This document shows, piece after piece, positions 43,880 through 56,079 of a stretch of DNA of 64,000 nt. Positions within the stretch are counted from its first letter, which is position 1; the number at the start of each line of letters is the position of its first letter. Made by a program: the position numbers and the translations under genes. Source of the stretch: Paenibacillus luteus (GTDB lineage: Bacteria > Bacillota > Bacilli > Paenibacillales > Paenibacillaceae); assembly GCF_006542765.1 (NCBI RefSeq), contig NZ_SKCD01000002.1, forward strand, positions 62,001-126,000, read 5' to 3'. Below the pieces are notes generated by a model. The model did not search any database. It was not told the origin of the DNA and saw only the letters and a program-made list of their open reading frames with translations.

Positions 43880-44263
43880 GTTATTCAACTAACGTACCCG
43901 TTCAATGACCAAGCTTCTCTCTGTGATACGGTTCAGCGCGCTGTCTGTAACGACAAGTTTTAGGGCCATCCATCTGCGTCAAGTATCTTTTTTAATTTCG
44001 CCTTGTTCAATTCACTCGTAAACGTTAGCGTAAGTAGGCCGCCAATCAAGCTAGCAGCCTTCTCATGATTACACAAAATTATTAATTCGTTAACGATCTA
44101 TTTCTGATTTTCAATTATGACTATTGACGATTCAATGATCGAATTCTTGGATAATTTGTTCTGCATTTTCGTATTCAGGTTGTAGTTCAGCCTGCAGATT
44201 CTTCACTTGCACTGGACCAGTGCTCAGGTTCACTCCAACTTTCTTTCAAGGATGTGACTGTAT
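43880..44263 (-). other. Gene-poor stretch with possible decayed coding remnants
   Basis: No intact gene. On the minus strand two stop-bounded frames without proper starts have protein-like composition: 43960-44097 (IVNELIILCNHEKAASLIGG, then TSELNKAKLKKILDADGWP) and one ending at 44132 (GVNLSTGPVQVKNLQAEL ... IIQEFDH). They are in different frames, which suggests frameshifted remains of one or two genes after tetR. Composition only, so the call is weak. Confidence 0.35.
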
Positions 44264-44812
44264 CTAACCCTCAATCCCCGGCTCGATAAGCTTCCAGACC
44301 GCTTCAAACTCTGCTTTGAAATCCATACGCATCCAATTGTCTGCATAAGCTGGCGCTGAGAAATAAGAAAATGCCATTAAGATGGCGTACAGTCGCTCAA
44401 CTTCCTCAATGCCGCTCGCGGCCTTTAAGCTGTCCACCAAATCGCCGATGTGCCGAGCGACGACCGCCGGATTTTGATCGATATAGGCTGTATACAGCTT
44501 AAACATTTCAGGCTCACGTACATAAGCATCATATTTCGATCCACTTAATACCCATAACCATTCATGTACGACGTCCTTCTTAGATGAGCACTTGTCCTTA
44601 TCAAATGGAAAAAGCCTCGCCAGTTCACAGTCCAGCCACGACAACGCAAGCTCGGTCCATAACTCTTCCTTGCCTGTAAAATACTTATAGATCGCAGCAT
44701 GAGAAGTCCCCAACTGAGAGCCGACCTTTGACAGATTGACTTTTTCCATCCCTTGTTCGACAACCATTCGATGTGCGGTTTCCATTATTAGTTCTCTGCT
44801 TAAATTTTTCAT
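44264..44812 (-). CDS. TetR/AcrR-family transcriptional regulator
   Basis: A 182-residue repressor. The N-terminal helix-turn-helix (about 10-55) reads NLSKVGSQLGTSHAAIYKYFTGKEELW, of which LGTSHAAIYKYF is the recognition core. The C-terminal helical domain (about 60-180) is the ligand and dimer part. The ribosome binding site is weak (AAAGG, 12 bases). It is divergent from an SDR gene, and the spacer holds two matching inverted repeats, so it should repress both. Confidence 0.88.
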   Translation of the reverse strand: MKNLSRELIMETAHRMVVEQGMEKVNLSKVGSQLGTSHAAIYKYFTGKEELWTELALSWLDCELARLFPFDKDKCSSKKDVVHEWLWVLSGSKYDAYVREPEMFKLYTAYIDQNPAVVARHIGDLVDSLKAASGIEEVERLYAILMAFSYFSAPAYADNWMRMDFKAEFEAVWKLIEPGIEG

Positions 44813-44840
44813 AATTTTATTATACCTTTAGACGCCACGG

Positions 44841-44864
44841 GTTACAACTATTGACTCTTGTAAC
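44841..44864. promoter_or_regulatory. TetR operator 1
   Basis: GTTACA-N12-TGTAAC; here the arms extend to GTTACAA/TTGTAAC. It overlaps the -35 of the SDR promoter and lies 29 bases from the tetR start. Confidence 0.75.
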
Positions 44865-44879
44865 TTGCCGTAGTATGCT
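44851..44879 (+). promoter_or_regulatory. Sigma-A promoter of the SDR gene
   Basis: TTGACT (44851-44856), 17-base spacer, TATGCT (44874-44879). Operator 1 covers the -35 and operator 2 begins 15 bases after the -10. Confidence 0.7.
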
Positions 44880-44893
44880 TAGGTCGTTCACAT

Positions 44894-44917
44894 GTTACAA
44901 ATTTAAAAAAATGTAAC
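44894..44917. promoter_or_regulatory. TetR operator 2
   Basis: GTTACA-N12-TGTAAC, the same sequence and spacing as operator 1, 53 bases further on (about five helical turns), between the predicted start site and the SDR ribosome binding site. Confidence 0.75.
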
Positions 44918-44936
44918 TAAAAAAGGAGAATTAGTC

Positions 44937-45689
44937 ATGAAGCTTTTAAATCATACAATTGTCGTTACAGGCGGCACTTCTGGCATCGGTCTTGCATTCG
45001 CTTTAAACTTGTTGAATCGCGGCAATAAAGTAATCGTCATTGGACGAAATCAAGCAACCCTTGATCAAGTGACGCACAAACATACAGGGCTCATCGGGCT
45101 GCGAGGCGACGTATCCAACGCGAACTCCGTTCGCGAAATGGCAGCTATACTTCGTGACCGCTACCCTGAAGTTTCGATCCTGTTCAACTCTGCAGGTATT
45201 ATGCGCGCATTCGAATTGCTGGACGATAACCTCGATTTGGAGCGGACTACCGCAGAGGTGGAAACGAATTTAAACGGGACTATCTGGATGACGGAAGCGC
45301 TGCTCCCGCAATTGGCAAGACAAAATGAAGCTATGATCGTAACCGTAAGCTCTGGTCTTTCCTACGTCACTTCACCCCTGCATCCCGTTTATTCTGCTAC
45401 AAAGGCAGGCGTGCATATGTTTACCGACGCGCTTCGAATCCAACTCAGGAAATCGAAAACAAACATACACGTGATGGAGCTTGTCCCCCCCCTCGTTGCA
45501 GAAACCAATCTGCTCCCTGACATGCAAAACGGCGGCATTCCCAGTATGAGTTTGAATACACTCGTAAAGCTCGGGATCCATGGGATGGAGCAAAACAAAA
45601 CGAGGGTCGTTCCGGGCTTCTCCAAAATATTGCGCATTGCGGGAAAATACTTTCCGGACATTCTTTCAAATCTGATGGCGCGGGGCTGA
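44937..45689 (+). CDS. SDR-family oxidoreductase (DltE-like)
   Basis: A 250-residue classical short-chain dehydrogenase. Cofactor motif TGGTSGIGLAFA at residues 12-23, NSAGIM near residue 87, and catalytic Ser plus YSATKAG with Tyr and Lys near residue 155. The form resembles DltE-type SDRs. The natural substrate is unknown. AAAAAGGAG lies before the ATG. Under TetR control through two operators, so probably part of a small stress or detoxification unit with the 79-aa membrane protein downstream. Confidence 0.9.
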   Translation: MKLLNHTIVVTGGTSGIGLAFALNLLNRGNKVIVIGRNQATLDQVTHKHTGLIGLRGDVSNANSVREMAAILRDRYPEVSILFNSAGIMRAFELLDDNLDLERTTAEVETNLNGTIWMTEALLPQLARQNEAMIVTVSSGLSYVTSPLHPVYSATKAGVHMFTDALRIQLRKSKTNIHVMELVPPLVAETNLLPDMQNGGIPSMSLNTLVKLGIHGMEQNKTRVVPGFSKILRIAGKYFPDILSNLMARG

Positions 45690-45782
45690 AGGGTTTATTT
45701 ATAGTTCAATTTCCTGCTGTTCAAACAAGTAAAATAAATCGCTTCCATGAAGCCATAATCATCCCTTAGGGAGTTTGTATCT

Positions 45783-46022
45783 ATGAAAATGACGCTGTGG
45801 ATTGTAGCCTTTGGCTGGATTATTATTTCGGGTGTAATGATTTTTATAATAGATGTGCTTTCCCAGTATGTAAGAGGCAAACGCGCTCCCAGTACGGAGA
45901 CCACCTATTATTATGGAATGAATACTGCATTCGCATTGGGGGAAATTTTAGTTGGTTTGTTCGGCCTGATCCTTGTCCTACAGGCACCCAAACTGATGGA
46001 CCAATGGCCAATCTCAGTCTAA
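45783..46022 (+). CDS. Small membrane protein, 79 aa
   Basis: Two hydrophobic helices (about residues 5-28 and 48-68) joined by a basic/polar loop (YVRGKRAPSTETTYYYG). No family recognised. GGGAG lies nine bases before the ATG. It begins 93 bases after the SDR gene on the same strand and may share its promoter. Confidence 0.6.
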   Translation: MKMTLWIVAFGWIIISGVMIFIIDVLSQYVRGKRAPSTETTYYYGMNTAFALGEILVGLFGLILVLQAPKLMDQWPISV

Positions 46023-46142
46023 TACTTTATTTTCAGTCTAACACTTTATTTTCTTCTGACAGTTGAATGAAAAAACGGAATTTTGTCCCGTTATCATAAT
46101 CATTTCGAAACACTTAGAACTTATATACAAAAATGCACCAAA

Positions 46143-46172
46143 AAAAGAAGCAGAGGCTATCCTCTGCTTCTT
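46143..46172 (-). terminator. Terminator of the lacZ operon
   Basis: AAAGAAGCAGAGG (46143-46155) and CCTCTGCTTCTTT (46160-46172) form a perfect 13-base stem with a 4-base loop. The minus strand continues with a T-run. Confidence 0.92.
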
Positions 46173-46234
46173 TCGTATGCTGCTGTTCCTTTAACTGCTC
46201 TCGCCCTTACTACAGTCCGAGCACTCGCTTTCGC

Positions 46235-49279
<3,045 letters not shown>

Positions 49280-49344
49280 TTAAAGTTATTTAAAAGTCAG
49301 GCGGCTGCACTACATGTGCACAGCCACCTGACTCTTTTCCATGC

Positions 49345-50169
49345 TTATTTGACTGAACCTGTCATTCCCGCTACAAAATGCTTCTGCATTAGGAAAAAGA
49401 CAAGTGCAGTTGGGATTGTCGAAATGACGATCGCTGTCATGATGATACCATAATCTGGCGTGTAGCTCGACCCCAAATTGGATATGAGCATAGGAATCGT
49501 TCTTTTCTCCGGTGATTGCAGCACGATGAGCGGCCACAGATAGTTATTCCAGCTCGACATAAAGGTAATGATGCCGGCTGCGGCATATGTGGTCTTCATC
49601 GTAGGCATGAAAATCCGGAAAAACAGATTAATCTCATTCAAACCGTCGATACGCCCTGCTTCCAGCAGCTCACGCGGAAACATCTTCGTATTTTGACGGA
49701 AGAAGAAAATAAGAAAAGCGGTCGTAAACGTTGGCAGCACAACACCCGAAAGTGTATCCAGCCCGATAAACGGGATGGCTTGCGAAATACCTGCAAACAT
49801 TTGGTACAACGGCACCATGATTGCTGCGAACGGAATCATCATGGACAGAAGCAAAATAGTGAAAACTACATCCTTTGCTTTGCTACGGTAAATTTCAAAC
49901 CCATAACCAGCAAGCGAAGCAATAACCATCGCAAGGATCGTAGTGGTGACTGAAATTTTAGCCGAGTTCAGCAAGGCAGGAACGATGTCCACTGTGCTAA
50001 ACAAATTATTAAGATTTTCCAACAGCTGACTGCCTGGCAGCAGCCTTCCTTTGGTTACGTCAGCCGATTTATTGGTGGCGCTGATTATCATCCAAAGAAA
50101 TGGGAAGATGGATATGAACGCAGCGACGCTTAGAAATATATAAACGAATACCCGTTTTAGTTTATCCAT
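49345..50169 (-). CDS. Carbohydrate ABC transporter permease (MalG type)
   Basis: A 274-residue, six-helix permease with the coupling-loop motif ELLEAGRIDGLNEINLFFRIFMP (core EAGRIDGLNE). AGGTGA lies four to five bases before ATG 50169, which overlaps the end of the upstream permease gene by eight bases; a GTG at 50178 is part of that ribosome binding site. Works with the MalF-type partner and the lipoprotein; ATPase not encoded here. Confidence 0.9.
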   Translation of the reverse strand: MDKLKRVFVYIFLSVAAFISIFPFLWMIISATNKSADVTKGRLLPGSQLLENLNNLFSTVDIVPALLNSAKISVTTTILAMVIASLAGYGFEIYRSKAKDVVFTILLLSMMIPFAAIMVPLYQMFAGISQAIPFIGLDTLSGVVLPTFTTAFLIFFFRQNTKMFPRELLEAGRIDGLNEINLFFRIFMPTMKTTYAAAGIITFMSSWNNYLWPLIVLQSPEKRTIPMLISNLGSSYTPDYGIIMTAIVISTIPTALVFFLMQKHFVAGMTGSVK

Positions 50170-51058
50170 TTTTATCACCTGCCGCTTTAAACTGAATAAA
50201 TGCCAATATGATGATCATAATCACGATAGAATAAGAAACGGTTGCTGCATAACCGAAATCCGCTGAATATTTGAACGAAAGGTTGTAAATATATTGAGAA
50301 ATGGACATGGATGCATTACCCGGTCCACCCTTAGTGATATTGACGACCTCGTCGAACAACTGCAAGGTACCAATCGTAGAGGTAATGGAAGTAAACAAAA
50401 TGATTGGTTTCAGCAGCGGGATGGTAATGCCAAAAAATTGTCTCGTGGACGAGGCGCCGTCAATTTTTGCGGCTTCGTAGATCGAGTGATCAATATTTTG
50501 AAGCGCAGACAAGTAGAAGATCATGTTGTAGCCTGTCCAGCGCCATGTGATTGCAATAATAACCGTCACCTTTGCCCAAAACGGATCTGTAATCCACTGA
50601 ATCGGTGTACCGATCAGATGAAGATTGGTTAGCATTTTGTTAACCAGACCTTCGGTAGCAAACAGGTATTTGAAAATAACTGAATACGCTACAAGCGAGG
50701 TAACAGCCGGCAGGAAGATTGCCGTACGGAAAAACCCTTTGAATTTCAATTTGCTGTCATTAAGCAATACAGAGATAAACATAGCCAAAACAATCATGAC
50801 TGGCACTTGGATAATTAAGTAAATAAACGTATTTTTAACTGCAGTTAGAAACGTCTTATCGCTAAACAAACGAACGTAGTTATCAATGCCGACATACGAT
50901 AAATTCATGCCCTTGCCGGATTTGAATGATAGCAAGAGCGCTTGGATCATCGGATAAAAATAGAACGCCGCAATCAAAACGACTGCCAATATGACGAACA
51001 TCCACCCGGTAATGTTAGCTCTTCTGCGAATATTCACGCCAGGCCTCGCTGCTTTCAC
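50162..51058 (-). CDS. Carbohydrate ABC transporter permease (MalF/UgpA type)
   Basis: A 298-residue permease with six helices, an N-terminal basic segment and the coupling loop SIYEAAKIDGASSTRQFFGITIP (core EAAKIDGASS). The start at 51058 is GTG with a modest ribosome binding site (AGGGG, 11 bases). Middle gene of the lacZ-linked importer. Confidence 0.88.
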   Translation of the reverse strand: MKAARPGVNIRRRANITGWMFVILAVVLIAAFYFYPMIQALLLSFKSGKGMNLSYVGIDNYVRLFSDKTFLTAVKNTFIYLIIQVPVMIVLAMFISVLLNDSKLKFKGFFRTAIFLPAVTSLVAYSVIFKYLFATEGLVNKMLTNLHLIGTPIQWITDPFWAKVTVIIAITWRWTGYNMIFYLSALQNIDHSIYEAAKIDGASSTRQFFGITIPLLKPIILFTSITSTIGTLQLFDEVVNITKGGPGNASMSISQYIYNLSFKYSADFGYAATVSYSIVIMIIILAFIQFKAAGDKNG

Positions 51059-51191
51059 GTTAGCCTAACCCCTTTCTTTACGGAAATAAAACCTCGCAGA
51101 CTTCTCCAGCCCCCGCCCCCGTCCAACATATACGCTTGGGTACAAGAGAAGGAGAAGCCCCAGGTTTTATTTAATTGCCGTATGGTGTAAT

Positions 51192-52487
51192 TTATTTTAC
51201 TTGTGTTTCTGCTTGCGATTGAGCGTCGTTTAGAACCTTATCAATATCTTTGCCGCCCATGTAATTTTGCATCTCAACAACTAGGATATCTTCAATCGCA
51301 TACGTGTGCATGCCGTAGTTAACGCTTGGAATTTGCTCCGTCCATTTCGCGAAGTCCTGAATCACGTTTTGACCGCCGAAAAACTCATCCGCTTGCTTAT
51401 AAGCATCGCCAGCCGCTGCCGCTTTCAGTGTGCCAATCGCGCCAATTTCCGTTACAAGCTTTTGGTATAGATCAACGTCTGAACCAAAAGTTGCCTTCAA
51501 GAATTCTGCTGCTGCTTCTTTGCCATCTACATTCATGACATACCATGAGCTGCCGCCTAGGTTGGAAGCATGAACGGAGTTCGGGTTGCCGCCAAGTTTA
51601 GGGAAAGGAACAACCGCCCACTTGCCGGATTGTGATGCTTCCGCTTTTACTGAAGCTGTAATCCAGTTGCCTGTAGGAACTGATGCTACTTCGCCACTGT
51701 TGAATGCACCTACGAATTGGCTCCAATCCGAAGTTACTTTCACGATATCAGCATTCATTAGCTCTTTGTACGTTTCAAATGCTTCCTTCAGAGCTGCATT
51801 ACCTGAAAGATTTGGCGTTGTGCCGTCTTCTTTCAAATACCATGAGCCTGCGGATTGAATCATCATCCGGATAAGACCTAGATCGTTAGGATCTTGGGTT
51901 AGAAGTGATTTTCCGGTTTTGGCTTTCACTTCTTTACCGATTTCGATAAGTTTCTTCCAGTCGATATCCTGCAGGTCAGCCACTTTAAAACCTGCTTGCT
52001 CCAAATAGTCGCTTCTTACATAAAGACCAGCAACACCGGAATCGAAAGGTACGCCGTATTGTTTGCCGTCAAAGCTTGTAGGCCCGATTTTGTAATCGGC
52101 AAAGTCGCTAGGCGTAATGAAATCATTTAAAGCAAAAAATGCATCCGGGTACGCTTGCAGGAAGCTTTGCGCACGGTAATCTTCAATCAATACGATTGTC
52201 GGCAAGCTTTTAGTTGTACCCGCATTCAAGCCTGCGTTCAGTTTTTGAATAATATCAGCCTGTGCGTTCTCCACGATGTTGACTTTAAGATCAGGATTTT
52301 TTGTTTTATAGGCTTCGCTTGCACGTTCCATGGCACCAACGTTAAACGCTTTGTCCCACGCCCATACTGTGATTTCTTTCGTGCCTGTAGCAGGTGTTTC
52401 ACCGTTATTTGGTGCATTGTTTTCTTTGCTCGAACATGCCGTAAGAAGCACAAAGCTTGCGAGCACAACAGCTAGTAATTTCTTCAC
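51192..52487 (-). CDS. Sugar-binding lipoprotein of the lacZ-linked ABC importer
   Basis: A 431-residue class I binding protein. From GTG 52487 the signal peptide reads MKKLLAVVLASFVLLTAC with Cys18 lipidated; GGGG lies nine bases upstream, whereas a TTG at 52496 would touch it. The body begins KEITVWAWDKAFN and has GEVASVPTGNWITAS, typical of MalE-like oligosaccharide binders. It starts the importer operon; a good cre-like site lies 38 bases upstream. Confidence 0.9.
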   Translation of the reverse strand: MKKLLAVVLASFVLLTACSSKENNAPNNGETPATGTKEITVWAWDKAFNVGAMERASEAYKTKNPDLKVNIVENAQADIIQKLNAGLNAGTTKSLPTIVLIEDYRAQSFLQAYPDAFFALNDFITPSDFADYKIGPTSFDGKQYGVPFDSGVAGLYVRSDYLEQAGFKVADLQDIDWKKLIEIGKEVKAKTGKSLLTQDPNDLGLIRMMIQSAGSWYLKEDGTTPNLSGNAALKEAFETYKELMNADIVKVTSDWSQFVGAFNSGEVASVPTGNWITASVKAEASQSGKWAVVPFPKLGGNPNSVHASNLGGSSWYVMNVDGKEAAAEFLKATFGSDVDLYQKLVTEIGAIGTLKAAAAGDAYKQADEFFGGQNVIQDFAKWTEQIPSVNYGMHTYAIEDILVVEMQNYMGGKDIDKVLNDAQSQAETQVK

Positions 52488-52524
52488 ATTATTCAACCCC
52501 TTTTTGATAACTGAAAGCTATTTC

Positions 52525-52538
52525 TGAAAGCGTTTGCC
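52525..52538 (-). promoter_or_regulatory. Probable cre (CcpA) site of the lacZ importer operon
   Basis: On the minus strand GGCAAACGCTTTCA fits 13 of 14 positions of TGNNARCGNWWWCA. It lies between the sensor kinase gene and the binding-protein gene, suiting glucose repression of galactoside uptake. Confidence 0.6.
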
Positions 52539-52672
52539 GGCTAACGATATTCATTATAGCAATTCGTTAAAATGACTCGTTAGCAATATATTTGTGTGGA
52601 TTTGTCATTCTATTGTTACCTTTCCAGAGGTTATTATGTAATTAGAAATTAATTTGTTTATTGGTACTTTTT

Positions 52673-54448
52673 TTAGGTCTTATGGAGGGGTAGCCTTATT
52701 TTCACCCTGGTACCTTGACCTATATCACTGACGATCGAGACGCCAAAATCTTCTCCGTACAGCAAAGCGATCCGATCATGCACATTACGGATGCCAATTC
52801 CTGAGAAAAAATGACTAGTACTTATGGAGCTGTGGACCGGATTTTCATGGTCATAACCTTCCATACCTACCCCATTGTCCACGACTTCGCAAACGAGTGC
52901 CTGTTCCTCCCGCGAGATAAGCACATAAATATGGCCATCACTGCGCTCTTGGAAAGCGTGAAAAAACGCATTTTCGATAAATGGCTGGATAATAAGCTTT
53001 GGAATATGATAGCCGTAACAATCGTCTGCGACAAAATAATTGACGACGATCTGCTCGCCATAGCGCACATGGTTAATGAATACATAGTTTTTTAAATTAA
53101 CGAGCTCTTGCGCCACACTGATGGTCTCGCTAATATTGCTGACCGTATTTTGCAGCAGAGAAATCAAGGAGTTAATCGTAGCGGCAGCCTTCTCCTTGTT
53201 CCCCTGTTGAACCAAAATTTTGATGGATGCAAGCGTATTGTATAGAAAATGAGGATTGATTTGCATTTGCAAAGCGGATAGCTCTGCGTTGCGTTGATCC
53301 TTCTGCGTCTGAATCAGCTTCTTGATGTAATCATTCAGTTCATCAAGCATATAGTTGTAAGCCCGGCCAAGTTCCTTAATCTCATAGCTCCCGGAAACCT
53401 CGATATAATTGTCAAAATGATTCGTCGTAATGCCCGACATTTGTCTAGCAAGCATCGTTAATGATTTAGTCAACCTTCTGGATATAAGAAAAACAATGAT
53501 AAGAGCCACAAAAACAATCGCAATGCTGATCAAAGCAATCATTTTAAAATCTACGATTCCTTTAAGCACTTCCTGCTTATTGATCAGGTTAACCAGATAA
53601 AAGTCATACACCGGCAAATATTCAGATAACACAAGGCTGCTGCTTCCCAGTACCTTCACGTCCTTGAAGCTTAGCTTTTGCTGCTCGATCTCCTTGGCGT
53701 AGCTCAGCATTTCCTGTTCCTCTTGCCCGATTAAGTCATGGCGGTTGCTGGAGACGACCATGCCTTTGCGATCCAGAATCACAACATCATTGCCCTTGCT
53801 TGTAAAACTTGAATAAAATCCCTTAAAATCGCTTTCTTTGATCGCGAAATAAAGCACACCATATTGATTGCCGCTCGTTCTCTCCATTAAAGCTCTGGAC
53901 GCAACAATAACCGGATCATCAACAGATGAACCGGGCACATTTTCAGTATCCAATTGATAGATCAGCTTCTTTGGCTGGATAAGGGTATTGACGGTCAGGA
54001 TGCTATTTCTAAGCTTTTCGAGCGAGCTTGGCCAATAATAGCTGTCTGTAGAGTGAAATTTTTTATTTACGCCAGAGATGGTCATCGTAACCGGATAAGC
54101 GGCAACACTCGATTGAATCCGATCCATCTGTTGGCTAGCCAGATAGTAACTTTCTAAGGAAGAGACCGTGTCCATTTCCGGCTTCGTCAGAAAGCCTTTG
54201 ATGGCTCCGTTTTGCATTACATTGTTCGACGCAGTCACAACTGAATAGTTAAAGGACTCGAAATTGGCCTGAATCTGGTTAATGATTTTGGAATTTGTAA
54301 TGCTAAAGGTGTTCATGAACAGCCGCTCGGACATTTGTATCATAAAGATGGAGGTCAGGAGCGACACCGATATAATGCTAACCAGCGTAACCATAAACAT
54401 TTTGATAAACAAGCCGTGGAATTTAAATTTGTCCAAAAAAGCTCTCAT
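52673..54448 (-). CDS. Sensor histidine kinase, YesM type
   Basis: A 591-residue membrane kinase. Helix 1 at about 14-38, an extracellular Cache-like sensor (about 40-295), helix 2 (about 300-323), HAMP (about 325-375), then the histidine kinase domain with phospho-acceptor His400 in QMQINPHFLYNTLASIK and ATP-binding boxes VCEVVDNGVGM and GIGIRNVHDRI. AGAGGG lies before the ATG, three bases after the response regulator gene. It probably senses an extracellular galactoside or related sugar and signals to the upstream-encoded YesN-type regulator. Confidence 0.93.
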   Translation of the reverse strand: MRAFLDKFKFHGLFIKMFMVTLVSIISVSLLTSIFMIQMSERLFMNTFSITNSKIINQIQANFESFNYSVVTASNNVMQNGAIKGFLTKPEMDTVSSLESYYLASQQMDRIQSSVAAYPVTMTISGVNKKFHSTDSYYWPSSLEKLRNSILTVNTLIQPKKLIYQLDTENVPGSSVDDPVIVASRALMERTSGNQYGVLYFAIKESDFKGFYSSFTSKGNDVVILDRKGMVVSSNRHDLIGQEEQEMLSYAKEIEQQKLSFKDVKVLGSSSLVLSEYLPVYDFYLVNLINKQEVLKGIVDFKMIALISIAIVFVALIIVFLISRRLTKSLTMLARQMSGITTNHFDNYIEVSGSYEIKELGRAYNYMLDELNDYIKKLIQTQKDQRNAELSALQMQINPHFLYNTLASIKILVQQGNKEKAAATINSLISLLQNTVSNISETISVAQELVNLKNYVFINHVRYGEQIVVNYFVADDCYGYHIPKLIIQPFIENAFFHAFQERSDGHIYVLISREEQALVCEVVDNGVGMEGYDHENPVHSSISTSHFFSGIGIRNVHDRIALLYGEDFGVSIVSDIGQGTRVKIRLPLHKT

Positions 54449-54451
54449 CTG

Positions 54452-56026
54452 CTAATCCCTCTTCTTGCCCATGTATTGTTTTCGATAATGACTTGGCGAT
54501 AAACCCGTCAGCTTCTTAAATACCTTAGTGAAATAACTATGGTCCGAATACCCAACCATGCCGCTTATTTCCGAAATAGATGCGGAATCATGCCGCAATA
54601 GGTCCGCTGCCTTCTCAACCCTGATCCTGTTCAAATATTCACTAAACCCTTCTTTATTATGCGAGGTGAAATAACTCGACAGGTAAGAGGGGTTAAAATG
54701 AAAATGTTTGGCCAATTCCGTCAAACTAAGCGGCTCAGCATAATGCTCGCGTATAAAATGCAGCAGCTGCGTCATATTCGCGTTGCTCCCCGCAGTTCCC
54801 CTTTTCTGAATAACCTCATCGGCTTTCGCAATAAAGCTTTGGAGCTGCTTGATCGCGTCGCTGGCATGCATCGTTTCTCCAATGGATTTGAAGTAGGCAT
54901 ATTTCGCTTCTTCCAAATTTTTCACATCGGAGTCCTGGCGACCGAGTAAAATCGTAATGTTAAAAATAACATTGCCTAAAAAAGACTTAAATTCAAATAC
55001 ATCGGTGGAATAGCGCGAAGCCTTGGCATGCACATCAGCAAGCAGTTCGCTAAATGCTTCTTCGTACTGTCTTCGGTTCATCCGTTCAGTGAAGTCGTTC
55101 ATATTGAACTGAACCGCTTCCTCTGCGATGGGCGGTAGCTCGCTTTGAAAAATTAAATGTTGGGATGGCGGTAGGAAGAAACGATAGGCATTCAGCTTAA
55201 GAAAGCCTTCTTTATAGCACGTTCCGAGTTGACTGAGCTCGGAGAATGGCTCACCAAGCATCCAAGCAAGCTCTGGCAGTTGCTCGCCTGTGCCCGCCGC
55301 AAGCTTGCGCGCGATGCCAATCATTCTATGCTGGTCACGGTTATCCAAATTAACGAGCATCACAGCCATGCTTGCTTCGATTGGCAGATGATAATAAGCT
55401 GCATTCGGCAATTCCGAAGCGATCTCTACTGTCATTTTGTCATGCCAATAGGCAGCTTCCTGTATCTCCCTGCCCCTACCTTGCAGTTGCTTCAAATCAA
55501 CACCGATCAGTCGAAAGGCCGCATGCGGGAAAGCTTCATTAATGACGGAGCTGTTCGTCTCCGCCTCATAGCCTGAAATAAGCTTATCAAGCACGACTTT
55601 CACAGACATGCCGCCTTCCTCCTCTGTCTGTACAAGCTTTAAGGAAGGAATTTTACGCGCGGTCCGCTTTACGATATCCAGCAGTTGGAAGGCTTCCAGC
55701 TTTGGTTTTAAAATATAATCGGCAACGCCGCTTTGAAACGTGGATCTCACATAATCAAATTCACCGAAGCTGCTCAAAATAATAACCTCAATCTCGGGGA
55801 ATCGCGCCTTTATCACACGAGTCAGCTCCTCGCCGCCCATGACGGGCATGACGATGTCCGTAATGACGATATGGGGCGCAACGCGATCAATCAGCTCCAG
55901 CGCTTCCTTGCCATTGGAAGCCTCACCCACGATTTGAAAACCTTCATGTTCCCAATTGAGCAGGTGCTTGATCCCCTGTCTCACTAATAGTTCATCATCT
56001 ACGATAAGTACGCGACAAGAAATCAA
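54452..56026 (-). CDS. Response regulator, YesN type (receiver plus AraC DNA-binding domain)
   Basis: A 524-residue regulator. The receiver domain (1-120) has Asp10/Asp11, phospho-acceptor Asp57 in ITDIVMPVMGG and Lys107 in YILKPK. A long helical linker (about 130-410) precedes the AraC domain (about 420-520, with LTELAKHFHFNPSYLSSYF and SEISGMVGYSDHSYFTKVF). The start is TTG at 56026 with GAGGAA just upstream; no other start fits the receiver. First gene of yesN-yesM, probably activating the importer-lacZ operon. Confidence 0.92.
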   Translation of the reverse strand: MISCRVLIVDDELLVRQGIKHLLNWEHEGFQIVGEASNGKEALELIDRVAPHIVITDIVMPVMGGEELTRVIKARFPEIEVIILSSFGEFDYVRSTFQSGVADYILKPKLEAFQLLDIVKRTARKIPSLKLVQTEEEGGMSVKVVLDKLISGYEAETNSSVINEAFPHAAFRLIGVDLKQLQGRGREIQEAAYWHDKMTVEIASELPNAAYYHLPIEASMAVMLVNLDNRDQHRMIGIARKLAAGTGEQLPELAWMLGEPFSELSQLGTCYKEGFLKLNAYRFFLPPSQHLIFQSELPPIAEEAVQFNMNDFTERMNRRQYEEAFSELLADVHAKASRYSTDVFEFKSFLGNVIFNITILLGRQDSDVKNLEEAKYAYFKSIGETMHASDAIKQLQSFIAKADEVIQKRGTAGSNANMTQLLHFIREHYAEPLSLTELAKHFHFNPSYLSSYFTSHNKEGFSEYLNRIRVEKAADLLRHDSASISEISGMVGYSDHSYFTKVFKKLTGLSPSHYRKQYMGKKRD

Positions 56027-56079
56027 AGTTCCTCAACCCCCACATTCAATATCCGTTTGCTTGTTAGTGTAGCAGCAAA

